NCBI GenBank assembly: GCA_003550325.1
Contig: QKWP01000103.1
Span: 206,599-270,598 of the forward strand
Direction of reading: 5' to 3'
Origin: Gigaspora rosea
Taxonomy: Eukaryota; Glomeromycota; Glomeromycetes; Diversisporales; Gigasporaceae
DNA: 64,000 nt
Of this stretch, positions 1-11,474 are shown piece by piece. The notes beneath the pieces were generated by a model. That model saw only the letters and a program-made list of their open reading frames with translations, was not told the DNA's origin and ran no database searches. Every line of letters starts with the position of its first letter. Position 1 is the stretch's first letter. Both the position numbers and the translations under genes were made by a program.

Positions 1-610
1 TGGTAAAGGCATCTTAAAGAAAATTAAACCTTATCAAGTTATTCTCGAAAAGAAGTTGTGGGTGATATGTGTCAAAATTTTTAGATCCAGATACACCTAT
101 TGCTTCTCCAATCTTTCCTCCTCGTAAAAAAGAAACGGCACAACTTCCTCCTCGAAAAGCATCTAATATTACACCATCTTTTTCAATAATCACATTACAG
201 CATGCAGCAGAAATTTCATCACGGATCAATCGACGTTCGACGATTTATGATGCTACAGAAACCCATATGAATTTAAACTTTTACTTAGAGGTAGTAAAAA
301 TGGGTTTACAGGAGAAACATTTCATATTCTATGTGACAATATACTTGGTATAGTTGTTGTAAAAATTAATAGCACGAATGAAATACTTGGTGGTTATAAT
401 CCTCTTATCTGGAAAGTTGGTAGTCATGAAGATGCGACAACAGCAGATGACTTTATTTTTTCTTTAAAAAATGGAAACTTAAATGAATCTATTCTTAGTC
501 GTGTAGCACAACAATCTAATGCAATTCGTTATGCTGCGATTTCAAAAGGTCCATGGTTTATCAATCTAGACTTTGGAATGGGATACGGCTATAATTCTAA
601 AATATAGCAC
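1..610 (+). pseudogene. BTB-BACK-TLDc relic, 3' part only
   Basis: The window opens inside a copy of the BTB-TLDc gene. The end of BACK (KGILKKIKPYQ) and the whole TLDc region align with the intact copy at about 7845-8540. A frameshift lies where the intact gene reads LWDDIMSKFLDPD, so the linker and the TLDc part are in different frames, and further shifts follow at about 265 and 335. A stop (TAG) sits near 605 within the C-terminal HCNKSAYDKP region. The N-terminal part lies outside the window. About 400 bp of 3' flank also matches the flank after 8552, so the copies arose by DNA duplication rather than retroposition. Non-functional as read. Confidence 0.85.
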
Positions 611-964
611 TGTAACAAATCTGCATATGATAAACCAATAAGAACGCCAAATGGATGCAATAAACATTTCACTTGATAATATTTTGTTAACATCTGAATT
701 TCATATTAGCATGATCTCTTTTTTATGTTAATACAATTTTATAAAGTTCATAAGATTTCTTTGAGACGCAATAATTTTATTATACTTTTAAGTCGGATGT
801 CTTAATATATGACACACTACTAATTTCATATAAAAATAGCGAATTCATATCATAAACACTAGATAGTATAAGCAAAAAATCAAATATATATGAAAAAAAT
901 TCAAATATATAAAATTAATTAATGATGGTTTCATTAACTTGTAGTATTCATGTACAATTTTAAC

Positions 965-2400
965 TTGTCTATATATCATTTTGTCAAATCAACAAATGCA
1001 ATTAAGAATAATTATGTTTTTGAAATTCAATTGTCTCATGTTTCTGACAAATTATTTAATATTATTCACGAGTAAATTATAATTATTTATTATGGAAGTT
1101 AATAATTTCATATTGTTACAGTGCATTTCACGAAAAGCCATCACCTTTTAATTATAAAAATTTTTAAATTAATATATCTTTTTAAAAACAAAGATATTTA
1201 AAAAATTTTTGATAGTTTAATAGTTTAAGCAAAAAACTATTAAACTATCAGAAAAAATTTAAATACCTATTGTTTTTAGTAAGTTATATTAAATTAAATT
1301 TACATATGATTTAAAATTTTGGCGTTTATATATAAAAAAAAAACCATTATAAAATTTGAATTTATTGACAAATTTTTAATTTTATTAATAAAATTTAAAA
1401 TTGCATTAAGTTTTTACTGCATTTTTATTGGATATTTAGGTTACACAGCAGCTAAAAATTGGCGACTATATATAAAATAGGTTGGCCTTAGATGAAATGC
1501 ACTGTATTATGTTGGCTATATAGATACACTTATGTTGGTATAGTTTCTTTAAAAAATTTTGAAATTCTTTAATAGCTGCCAATGATATTACAGAAATAAT
1601 TGGTCTTTAGTTGCAACTTACTAATAATAATACATTCTAGCTTCGTTTAAACTTTCTCATGGTTATTAAATAAGTTTTCTTAATAAAAATTGCAGAAATT
1701 CTACAATAATATTACTGTAATGTGAAAACATCAGAATATGATTTTTAATATTGATGATTTCACTTCGCTTTTGAGAATACTTTTTAAAATGATCTACAAA
1801 TTGAAGAATTGAAATTTTTTGGGAAAAATAAACACCTAATTTATCACTTAATCAACAAGTGGAATAATGATAATTTTAAGTCTTTTTAAAAACTACTTTT
1901 CAAAATTGTCTTCCTAGATATTTAAAATTTCAGGTGAAGACATTTTAAATCCTATCATAATATTTTGAGAACGTGTGCAATAGATTGTATAATGACAAAA
2001 TTTGCAGATTCAGATGTGATTATCACTTCTATTTACCTCATTGTAAAAAAGCAATGTTACAACTTTTCCATAGAAATTAGTACATCATCCTCTATAATTG
2101 TATTACAGCATATGGCAGAGGTTCCATACTAGATTGGCCAATGTTCAACAATTTAAATTTCTCTTTAAAAAAAAGAAACTGAATTAATCTTTATTCTTAA
2201 TTGTTTAAATAATAGCAATGGGTCAAAAACAATCTTTTATGGTAACGTATCACAAGGTCCACAGTTCGGTAGTAGTGATTTCAGAATATTGTAGATTGAA
2301 CTTGGCTTAAGTCAATGGTGTTGTGTAAAATCAATATATTATAAATTAACCAGGATAACAAGTGAATTCTTTAGATGAATATAAATTGTTCGAGCTTAAC
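965..2400 (+). pseudogene. Older BTB-TLDc relic, split by a MITE
   Basis: A strongly decayed BTB-TLDc copy. Recognisable pieces are the end of the BTB exon (NA-x-K-N-N-V-FEI-x-LSHVS, about 995-1065), the start of exon 2 (about 1510-1640) and scattered BACK and TLDc words up to about 2400 (for example YGNVSQGPQFGSSDF near 2240-2285). Stops and shifts occur throughout. The relic resumes directly after the 386 bp MITE at 1119-1504. A sister relic without the MITE lies at 8940-9400, so this pair predates the MITE insertion. Confidence 0.7.
1119..1504. mobile_element. Tc1/mariner-type MITE, 386 bp, TA target duplication
   Basis: The ends are CAGTGCATTTCA and its reverse complement, each flanked by TA (1117-1118 and 1505-1506). 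CAGT-type ends with a TA duplication are typical of Tc1/mariner. The sister relic reads straight through the empty site (…TTTTATTATG… near 9093). An internal hairpin (about 1208-1252, TTGATAGTTTAATAGTTT and its complement) is also present. There is no coding capacity, so it is non-autonomous. Confidence 0.8.
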
Positions 2401-2598
2401 ATTTTTAGGGCAATGTCTCATTTTAACAATGATGTATTGATTATACCAGGTACGTAGTCATGCATGACAGAGTGTATGGTTTCCTGCCATCTAGAATGGC
2501 AAAACCTATGATTTCACATGTCAATGTGCTATTCCAATGTAACATACTTCTACTGTTCAGTATGAGCATACCGAATTTGGTATGAATAGTAAGTTAGT

Positions 2599-2832
2599 GG
2601 TGTTCAAAAAAATTTTGCATTTTATGTAACCTGAGCTGATTTAATGATTCGGATTCAGACCTCGGATCGAACCTGCGGAGCAGTAATACTAGCTAAGTAC
2701 TGCCAAGTCATATTATAGCAAAATTACAATCCAAGCAATTTTTACTTGGTACATTGGTTAGCAGGTTTGTTAGTAAAATTTGTTAAAATTTGGTGATTAT
2801 TGGCTCAGGTTACACAAAATGTGGACATCACC
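2599..2832. mobile_element. MITE-like element with ~30 bp TIRs and a Pol III B-box-like motif
   Basis: The left end reads GGTGTTCA…CATTTTATGTAACCTGAGC. The right end is the near complement, GCTCAGGTTACACAAAATG…CATCACC. On the minus strand near 2669-2682 the interior has GCAGGTTCGATCCGAGG, which fits the tRNA B-box consensus GGTTCGANTCC. I could not fold a tRNA from it. The target duplication is unclear. Confidence 0.5.
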
Positions 2833-2980
2833 AACCTAGTGTTACAAGCCGTCAGTGAGCTAAGGCCAAGCCAAATTTGTAAATTTTGTATTCGGAAATT
2901 ATCAGAGATTTACTTGATTTTTTTTCGCAACCTTATGTTAATGGGTGTTCCACGCTAAATTATTTACAAACATGATTTTT

Positions 2981-3336
2981 ACAGGGCTATCTCAAATTTT
3001 TGGGTCGGATGCGTCGGATCTAGGTCGGCGTTTAGCCTTAGTTGTTAGCAGGTTCTATAGAAAATTATAAACTGGGCATTTTTTACTTTCTGAATGGATA
3101 TGATTTCATTAGTAAAATTTTTTATGATCTTGAGGCAAAATTGATCAATTCCGATCCAGCCAACCATGATTCCGATGCACTCCGACGTTCCCGACCAGGA
3201 ATTTTGGTGTCACATCCATTGATTAAGTAAAAAATGCCCAGCTGGCAACTTTGCTATAGAACCTGCTAACAACTAGGGCTAAACGCTGACCTAGATCTGA
3301 CGCATCCGACCTGGAATTTTGGTGACCCTCCTGTAA
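2981..3336. repeat. Element with ~80 bp terminal inverted repeats, copy 1
   Basis: The arms run inward from ACAGG through GGGTCGGATGCGTCGGATC and GTTGTTAGCAGGTTCTATAG, and the right arm is the near-exact complement. A second copy at 49654-50535 shares the interior (GGGCATTTTTTACT…, CCGATCCAGC). The only open frame inside (3042-3230) runs through the arms and has no recognisable product. It is a non-autonomous DNA element of uncertain superfamily. Confidence 0.75.
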
Positions 3337-3376
3337 AATTCACTTGTATGAGTTTACAAACATAGTCAGCACTATA

Positions 3377-3766
3377 TGGGTCATGGTCTAGGAAAATGGG
3401 TCTTTGACGATTTTTTAAAAATTTTGAGTTGTTTGATTCAGATTAAAGTACCGGTTTCTAACTACATATATTTCAATTTTTACCCAACGTTAATATAATA
3501 ATTTATCGAGATATTTTAACTTGAAGGTGATCCAATTTTTAAACGTTCGTGTTCTAAATATAGAATGATAACCAATAAATGATGGCTCAATTAAATTGGA
3601 TTGGTCAATCAATGTTGTATAATCACATGATGTTGTTTGCTTAGTAACTTGTATCTAAAAATAAACAAAAAATTCAGGGGTAAAATTTAGGGTTCACAAA
3701 CATTAAATCGTCATTTTCTCAAAATGGAACCCCCTTCAAAGACCCATTTTCCTAGACCATGACCCA
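3377..3766. mobile_element. MITE dimer, unit 1 (390 bp)
   Basis: Its 31 bp perfect TIRs start TGGGTCATGGTCTAGGAAAA, and TA lies on both sides. Unit 2 follows directly, sharing the central TA. The interior is not coding. Confidence 0.85.
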
Positions 3767-3768
3767 TA

Positions 3769-4159
3769 TGGGTCATGGTCTAGGAAAATGGGTCTTTGAC
3801 GATTTTTTAAAATTTTTGAGTTGTTTGATTCAGATTAAACTACCGGTTTCTAACTACATATATTTCAATTTTTACCCAACGTTAATATAATAATTTATCG
3901 AGATATTTTAACTTGAAGGTGATCCAATTTTTAAACGTTCGTGTTCTAAAAATAGAATGATAACCAATAATTGATGACTCAATTAAATTAGATTGGTCAA
4001 TCAATGTTGTATAATCACATGATGTTGTTTGCTTAGTAACTTGTATCTAAAAATAAACAAAAATTCAGGGGTAAAATTTAGGGTTCACAAACATTAAATC
4101 GTCATTTTCTCAAAATGGAAACCCCCCTTCAAAGACCCATTTTCCTAGACCATGACCCA
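3769..4159. mobile_element. MITE dimer, unit 2 (391 bp)
   Basis: It has the same TIRs and nearly the same interior as unit 1, differing by a few substitutions and short indels (for example AATTGATGA for AAATGATGG). Separated from unit 1 only by one TA (3767-3768) and followed by TA at 4160-4161, it is a head-to-tail array of the kind left by insertion into the terminal TA of a resident copy. Confidence 0.85.
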
Positions 4160-4894
4160 TATGATTGGCCTACTATGTAAGATTTTATCACTATAGTGAT
4201 AGTGTATAACTTTATTATAAAAATCTGTGTATTTTTAAAATGTTATAACTCTTTTTCTATTAAAGCAAATTCGACGATATAAAAATAGTGTAGTTTTAAA
4301 ACTATTTGAGATATTTTCAATTCATTTTATTAACTTATAATTTTAATAGTTATTTAACGATTAAATAATAGAGATCTGCTAAAATTTATATATTAATATT
4401 AAATATGGCAACATGGTTTTAAAGCCACGCGATTTTTATATCAATAGCAAGTTACAGAATTGAATTTGCTTTATTAGAAAGAGAGTTATAACATTTTAAT
4501 AGTACTATTTAAACGATTAGGTTATAGAAACTACTAAAATTTATATACACGTTTAAATATGGCGAATAATTTTAAAGCCGCACTACTTTTATATCATTTG
4601 CAAGTCACAGATAAAATTATTTTACTAGAAAGAGAATTATAACATTTTAAAATACATGGTTTCTACTATATAAATTTTTTTAATAAATTGATCGACAAAA
4701 TTTTAAAAATTTTACATAGTGGACCAATCATATAGTGCTGCACTATTATTCTCGCTCGGATTTCATATTAAACACTCTCGTTATTAGAGATTATGAAGAT
4801 ACAAAATGGAAGTAGTACCATTCCATCACATTCTCTTCTACTATTACATACTGTATACTCATAACAACTCTACGCACACGTGATATGTCACGTG

Positions 4895-5135
4895 ACGAAG
4901 CAAAATTGAGGATCGCCAACGCTAAGGTATGGCGCATCTCTCTTTTTTTTTTTTTTTTTGCGAGTCCAAGCCCACGCTTATGGTGCGGCACATTCTACTC
5001 ATTAAATACAACATCAATTTTTTTATAACAGCGAGTTCGAGTCCACGCTATGGTGTGGCGCTTTCAACTCGGTTCACATGACAACATCAACGAGTTCGAG
5101 CCCACGCTATGGTGCGGCGCATTCAACTCAGGGCG
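4895..5135. repeat. Tandem repeat with tRNA B-box-like motif
   Basis: Three related units start near 4960, 5031 and 5090. Each contains a form of GAGTTCGAGYCCACGCTATGG followed by TGCGGCGCATTCAACTC, with a weaker fourth at about 4905-4935. GTTCGAGYCC resembles the Pol III B box, but I could not draw a cloverleaf. The units are GC-richer than the surroundings and lie next to T runs, so a tRNA-derived SINE-like repeat is possible. Confidence 0.5.
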
Positions 5136-5139
5136 CTAG

Positions 5140-6900
5140 GTGCTAGGTGCAATGAATGAGAGAGGGCGGGAGGGATGGGAGCCAGATCATAATCGGGCAC
5201 CGAAGAGAACAAGTGACAAGACAAGCGAAGAAAGAAAGCACTGAGATTCACCATTTACTCCCACATGTATCTTTATAATCTCTGCGTATCTAAAATTATC
5301 ACATGCATCATAATCTCCATTGCATACTATCATATGCTATTACCTTTTTCATATAAGCCTCAATTTTCATATAAGCCACAAATCAGGTATCCTCGCGATA
5401 ATAACCCTAGCGTGACTTTGTCAACGCATAGGGCTATGTTTGTAATTTAGCGTGGGTATTAAACACTGCCTAAATTATGTTATATGCAATCATGTGATCT
5501 TAAGCCTATTAACCACAGCTAAGCCAATTTAGCCGCGGCTGCTTCAGCCGGCTTGTAACATTACACTAACCCACTATTCTGAGAACGTAGTATGTAATAC
5601 ATATCATATGGTAGGACAAAATCAGTAAAATATTCACTATCGCCTTAATATTCAAACTGTATTTATTGTGATCTACCATGATTTATTTTTATTTAATATT
5701 CTATTTAGTAGTATCAACTCACCAACAGGCAACTTAGTTCGCAGTACAGGAAAGGTTATTTTACAGCCGATTTATTCACAGATAAGTTTGTTTCATTGGC
5801 AGTTATTTCACTGACATCAGACAAATTAATTTTAGTCATTCTTGTTAGAATTAAGTTTAAATTTACCGTAAATTCGTGAAATAATGGAATGTGCGTTGTT
5901 TCAAGAATTTACAGTAAAAGTGGTGTAATTTATGAAAAAATTGTTGGCTAAATATATTGTCAACAAAATGAATTTGTCTGTAAATTAACCGTCTTTAGAA
6001 TAATCTTGTCTGTAAATTAATTGTCTATGAACTAAGTTGTCTATAAAGTGATTGTTAGTGATTTAATACGAAGTGTATAACAAAGCGAAAAGTGCAAAGA
6101 TAGAATGAAAATAAATTCGAACGACTCAATGGTAATATAGTCGACTAGAATTATTACAAGCATTATAATATTGGGCAACGTTATTGTGATCATCGATCAG
6201 CGTAACAAAGATGATTTTATTAGTAGAATTTAAGAGTTTATTTTATTACAATGAAAAAAGTAAAATATAGAGAAGAATTAGTGTTACACAAAATATGTAA
6301 TCGCAGAATTAGAAAGAGCAAAAGTTTGTCTTTTGACTGATAACGAATAAAGAGAAGCATATAGTAAAGATACTTACGCCTGAAAGTTGTTTCAGTATGT
6401 GTCTTGTTCCAAGCGAGACATTTATAAATTGATAACCAGTTGAGCAAGTTAACAGTTACATCCGTAATTGTCTAATTTTGTGATATGCAACGTTCCGCGA
6501 CTGCGTCGCACAGCTACCCTAATACAGGAAATTACGGATACAGCCATACGACAGTACGAGTGTAAAGAGTCAACTTTATTTATAGTTATACAATAAAGTA
6601 GTCGAGGCAAGATAAGATGAAGGACTGCTAAATGAACATTAATAAGCACGTATAGGGATTTTTTGTAAAATTTTTTTAGTAAAATTAGATCTTTAGGAAG
6701 TTTATTGTGCGAATTAATTTCGGAGAGGAGGTGTGGTGTCTATTTGTTATAATAATATAAATACAATATTTAAATATATTCGATGAAATATTGTGTTCCT
6801 TATATATTTTTTATTATGTTTTACAAGTGTGACATATCCTCTGACCGATATCTGCCCTAGGTAGATTTCCCGACTTTAGAAGAATCGACCTGAGCTACCT
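5140..6900. other. No gene recognised; degenerate TIR-like repeats
   Basis: About 5740-6060 carries repeated TCTRTAAAKTGAT / TTTCACTGACA-type words, also seen at 18991-19538 and 61180-61310. A small fold-back (ATCCGTAATT … AATTACGGAT) spans about 6460-6542. The short open frames here show no family signature. Confidence 0.4.
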
Positions 6901-6924
6901 TTGTGACGATCATATTCTTACAAC

Positions 6925-7035
6925 GTGAATGCATGCGTACTGTACAGTACATACGTACAGAACCAATTTAATTTCTGTGCAACAAATAGTAAATATAAAT
7001 TAGCACTAGAAATTCAACAATAAGTTCATATAAAG
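6925..7035 (+). promoter_or_regulatory. Duplicated 5' flank of the BTB-TLDc gene
   Basis: This segment (palindromic TACTGTACAGTACATACGTA, then GTAAATATAAATTAG and CAATAAGTTCATA) recurs with few changes before the relic start at 9772, and in weaker form before the segment B relic (about 46080-46170). Its conservation across copies is consistent with it carrying the promoter, but shared duplication explains it equally well. Confidence 0.45.
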
Positions 7036-8552
7036 ATGGTCCTAAAATTTTTTGAACAACTTTCTCAAGATCTTACACAACTCCTAGAAAGTGAATATGA
7101 TTATAATGTAATAATTGAAGTTGGAGAACAACCAAATATTCAACATTTTAAAGGACATTCAGCAATATTATACCAACGTTCACAATACTTTCGTCAAAAT
7201 TTTGTAAATGCGATTAAGAAAAATAACATTATTGAAATTAAATTGCCCCATATTTCTGCCAAAATATTCAATATTATTGTTAAGTAAGTTGTAACATAAT
7301 ATATATATATATAGTAATATCAGTAATATTATAAAAACATTAATTTTTATTAATATATAATAATAGATATGCCTATGGCGGTATAGTTTCTTTGGAAAAT
7401 TTTGAAGTTTCTGATATATTTGACTTATTAGTCGCTGCCAATGAACTTAAATTTACAGAATTAGCTGGACATCTTCAATCTCATCTTATTGATAATAATG
7501 CATCTTGGCTTCGTTTAAATTTTTCTCGTGTTTATCAAATTAGTTTCCTTGAAGAAAGCTTTGGACCTTTACAGCAATTTTGCAACAATATTATTACCAA
7601 ACATCCAAGTATTATTTTTAACTCTGATGATTTTACTACTCTCCATGAGGATGCTTTAATTGCACTTTTAAAGAATGATGATTTACAAATGGACGAACCA
7701 GAAATTTGGGATAAAGTTATTTTATGGGGAAAAACAAAAACTCCAAATTTACCACCTAATCTCGATAAATGGACTGATGAAAATTTTAAGTCTTTAAAAG
7801 CTACCCTTCAACATTGTCTTCCTCACATTCGATACTTTCAAATTTCTGGTAAAGACATTTTAAAAAAAATTAGGCCTTATCAAAATATTCTTGAAAAGAA
7901 GTTGTGGGATGATATCATGTCAAAATTTTTAGATCCAGATACACCTATTACTTCTCTAATTTTACCTCCTCGCAAAAAAGAAACAGTACAACTTCCTCCT
8001 CGAAAAGTATCTATTATTACACCATCTTCATCAATAATCACATTACAGCATGCAGCAGAAATTTCATCATGGATCGATCGATGTTCGACAATTTATGATG
8101 TTACAGAAATCCCATATGAATTTAAACTTTTACTTAAAGGTAGTAAAGATGGGTTTACAGGTGGAATATTTCATAGGATATGTGACAATATACCTGGTAC
8201 TGTGATTGTCATAAAAATTAATAGCACGAATGAAATACTTGGTGGTTATAATCCTTTAATCTGGAAATTTGGAAGTGGGACGTATGCTGAAACAACTGAT
8301 AGCTTTATTTTCTCTTTAAAAAATGGAAGCTTAAATGAATCTATTCTTAGTCGCGTAACAAACACATCACGTGCAATTCAATATTTTCAAGCTTCATTCG
8401 GTCCATGCTTTAGTGGTAGTGACCTTGTAATGGGATCTGATCATAAAAAATGGCACTGTAAAAAATATGCATATGATAAACCAATAAGAACGTCAAATGG
8501 ATGGTTTTCTATAGATGAATATGAAGTATTTCAAGTATGTAAGAATACTTAA
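7036..8552 (+). CDS. BTB-BACK-TLDc domain protein, two exons (477 aa)
   Basis: Exons are 7036-7283 and 7367-8552, with an 83 bp GT-AG intron (donor GTAAGT, acceptor AATAG) at phase 2. Splicing joins …FNIIVK to YAYGGIVSL. A BTB/POZ domain covers residues ~20-126 (YNVIIEVG, FKGHSAILYQRSQYF), BACK-like helices ~130-240 and a TLDc domain ~306-472 (AAEISSWIDR, DNIPGTVIVIKINSTNEILG, SFIFSLKNG, the C-terminal CKKYAYDKPI and IDEYEVF). BTB domains mediate oligomerisation and often Cullin-3 binding. TLDc is linked elsewhere to oxidative-stress protection and V-ATPase binding. The role of this fungal combination is unknown. It is the only intact member among about nine copies here. The start lies just after a conserved ~120 bp upstream segment also present before the relic at 9772. 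Confidence 0.9.
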
Positions 8553-8939
8553 TAGCTTTTCTGCTAATTAGAGTTATTACAAAATTAGCATATAAAAATG
8601 AAAAAATATTATATTGTATTTTGATTAGTTGAACATGCAATAAACATTTCTCTTGATAATATTTTGATAACATCTGAATTTTATATTAACAATTTTCATA
8701 TGTATTCCCTATTTAATACAATTTTATAAAGTTCATAAGGTTTCTTTGACACGCAATAATTTTATTATGCTTTAATTCGAATGTTTTAATATATAACATA
8801 TTTCCAATTTCGTATAAGAATAGCCGAATTCATATTACAAACACTAGATACTGTAGTATAAGCAAAAACCCATATCTATGAATGAAAAATCAATATATAA
8901 ATTAATTTCATTAATTTGTAGCGTCATAAATTATTGTGT

Positions 8940-9400
8940 CTTTTATGATTCACGTATTATATTAATAATTTTTTGTCAAATCAATAAATGCAATTAAGAA
9001 TAATAATGTTTTTGAAATTCAATTCTGGCAAATTATTTATTATATTCCCGAGTAAATTAAATTATTTATAATGAAAATTAATAATTTCATATTTTTATTA
9101 TGCTAGCTATATAGATACACTTATGGTGGTATAGTTTCTTTAGAAAATTTTGATGTCAATTTTAACAGATAAGTTACAGAATTAATTGGTCTTTAGTTGC
9201 AACTTATTAATATATATTTTAGCTTCGTTTAAACATTCGCGTGTTTATTTAATAAAATTTCTTAATAAAAATCTTAAAATAGTGCAGAAATTTTGAATGA
9301 TACTACTGTATTGTAAAAATGTCTGAATATGGTTTTTAATCTGATTATTTCATTCCATTTCCGAGAATGATTTGATAAAGTTATACTATTTTGTATTTAA
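8940..9400 (+). pseudogene. BTB-TLDc relic, sister of 965-2400
   Basis: It contains the decayed end of the BTB exon (KNNNVFEIQ, then LANYLLYS…) and the start of exon 2 (YRYTYGGIVSLENFDV), with partial BACK words, then fades. It has the uninterrupted TA site that the 386 bp MITE occupies in the copy at 1119. Its position downstream of an intact-type copy mirrors the order 1-610 then 965-2400, so the two-gene unit was duplicated as a block. Confidence 0.7.
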
Positions 9401-9659
9401 TTAAAAAAAAGGATAAAAAGTTTAAATTTTTTGAATAAAATTCTTACCGGTCAACATTCAAATAAAGCTAAAACTTAAATCAGTATAATAGAGGAATTTA
9501 TGCGCTAGCAGCTAGAGAAAGTCATGAATTAAAAGAATTTTTAAATATCAATTTTTTTTAGCTGCGCGAAAAGTAGTGAAAAAAATACAGAATATTATAA
9601 ATAATAATAGTTATCGTAACGGTAAATAAGTTTTGAAAAGGTAAGATTAATTATTTTTT

Positions 9660-11470
9660 ATTATAATTATGAGTTACTTCTGCATGCATACATACGTGCG
9701 GTGCCAATTTAATTTCAGTGCAACAGTAAATATAAATTAACGCTAGAAATTCACCAATAAGTTCATAAAAAATGGTCCTAAAATTTTTTGAACAACTTTC
9801 TCAAGGCATTACACAACTCTTAAAAAAAGTGAATATGTTTATAATGTAATAATTGAAGTTGGAGAACAATCAAATATTCAACTTTTTAAAGGACATTCAG
9901 TAATATTATACCAACGTTCACAATATTTTTGTCAAAATTTTGTAAATGCGAATAAAAAAAATAACATTATTGAAATTAAATTAAATTACCTCAGATTTCT
10001 GCCAAACTATTTAAATTATTATGAAGTAAGTTGTAACATAATATATATATAGTAATATCAGTATTTTATTATAAAATCATTAAGTTTTTATTAATTTTTT
10101 ATTAAAATTATGATAATAGATATAACTATGGCGACATAATTTCATTGGAAAATTTCGAAATTTCGGCTATTAGTAGCTGCCAATGAACTTAGAATTAGCT
10201 GGACAGCTTCAATCTCACATTATCGTAGTAATGCATCTTGGCTTCGTTTAAATTTTTCTCATGTTTATCAAATTAGTTTCCTTGATGAAAGCTCTGGACC
10301 TTTACAACAATTTTGCAATAATATTAATATTATTGCTAAACATTCAAGTACCATTTTTAACTCTGATGATTTTAACATACTTAATGAGAATGCTTTAATT
10401 GTCTTTTAAGGAATGATGATTTACAAATGGATGAATCAGAAATTTGGGATAAAAAGCAAAGACTCCAAATTTACCACCGAATGGACTGATGAAAAATTTA
10501 AGTACTAAAAGCTACCGTTCAACAATGCCTTCCTCACATTCGATACTTTCAAATCCTGGTAAAGAAATATTTAAGAAATTAAACCTTATCATAAAATACT
10601 TAAAATGGGATATTGTTTCAAAGTCTTTGGATCCAGATGCACCTATTACTTCACCAATTTTACCTCCTCGCAAAAAAGAACCACTACAACATCCTCCTCA
10701 AAAGCATCCATTATTATTACACCATCTTTTTACAATAATCACATTACAGAATGCAGCAGAATTTTGTCATGGATTGATCAACGTTCGACGATTTATGATG
10801 CTGTAGAAATCCCATATGAATTTAAACTTTTTACTTAGAATTAATAGGGACGGATTTAAATGTGAACCATTTCATAGTCTATGTGACAATATACCTGGTA
10901 CTGTGGTTGTTGTAAAAATTAATAGCACGAATAAAAACTTGGAGGTTATTACTGGAAAATTGGTAGTGGGACGTATGCCGAAACAACTGATAGCTTTATT
11001 TTCGCTTTAAAAAATGGAAACTTAAATGAATCTATTCTTAGTCATATAAAAGAAACATCAAAAGCAATTTCTGATTATTATATATCACAAGGTCCATGGT
11101 TTGGTGGTAGTGACTTTGGAATGGGAAATGGCACTGATCCTAAAAAATGTTACTTTAAAAAATGTCACGGCTGATGCTGAAGCTCAGGGGTCTCGATTGG
11201 AAACTATAAGCCCTGCTAAAATCCACATATACTCTATAAATATAAAATCTACTCCCAAACCCTACCCTAACTCTATAAGACAAAAGCGAAAAAAATATCC
11301 AAAAAAAAAAATTTAAAATTTTATACCAAAAGGTCAAAGCTTCAGCATCAGCCAACTTCAGCATCAGCCGTGACAAAAAATATGCATATGATAAATCAAT
11401 AAGAACGTTAAATGGATGTTTTCTAGATGAGTATGAAGTATTTCATGTATGCAAGAATAATGAAGCTTTT
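9660..11470 (+). pseudogene. BTB-BACK-TLDc relic with MITE in the TLDc region
   Basis: The copy starts at ATG 9772 (MVLKFFEQLSQ as in the intact gene) but shifts frame at an A-run near 9823, and further deletions follow in BTB, BACK (about 10160-10200, 10405) and TLDc. The intron position is kept (donor near 10026). Pieces DNIPGTVVVVKINSTN (about 10885-10930) and FALKNGNLNESILS are clear. A 213 bp MITE interrupts the codons just before KYAYDKSIRT. The C-terminal FLDEYEVFHVCKN is still readable after it. Confidence 0.85.
11163..11375. mobile_element. MITE inserted in TLDc relic, 213 bp
   Basis: Its 20 bp perfect TIRs are TGTCACGGCTGATGCTGAAG and the complement. Both sides show AAAAAA, which may be a target duplication but lies in a homopolymer. 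The intact paralogue has an uninterrupted AAAAAATATGCATATG. CTTCAGCATCAGCC is repeated once more just inside the right end. Confidence 0.8.
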
Positions 11471-11474
11471 CTGC

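Larger units (their letters stand above)
3365..4743. mobile_element. TIR element carrying an inserted tandem MITE dimer
   Basis: The outer ends are GTCAGCACTATATGATTGG (interrupted after CACTATA) and, on the right, CCAATCATATAGTGCTGCAC, flanked by TA (3363-3364 and 4744-4745). The TIR continues inward as YCYACTATGTAA. The left TIR is split at its own TA by the MITE pair 3377-4159. The interior (about 4200-4660) holds two diverged ~250 bp direct repeats with motifs such as AAATATGGC and GAGTTATAACATTTT. No coding capacity is seen. Confidence 0.7.

Noticed and set aside
2655-2720. Possible tRNA gene on the minus strand (GGTTCGATCC)
   Set aside because: I could not form an acceptor stem or a proper T-arm around the motif, and it sits inside a TIR element; kept only as a B-box-like note.
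3042-3230. 62 aa frame ending in RRSRPGILVSHPLIK
   Set aside because: It lies within the TIR element and runs into its right arm; the second copy of the element does not keep the frame.
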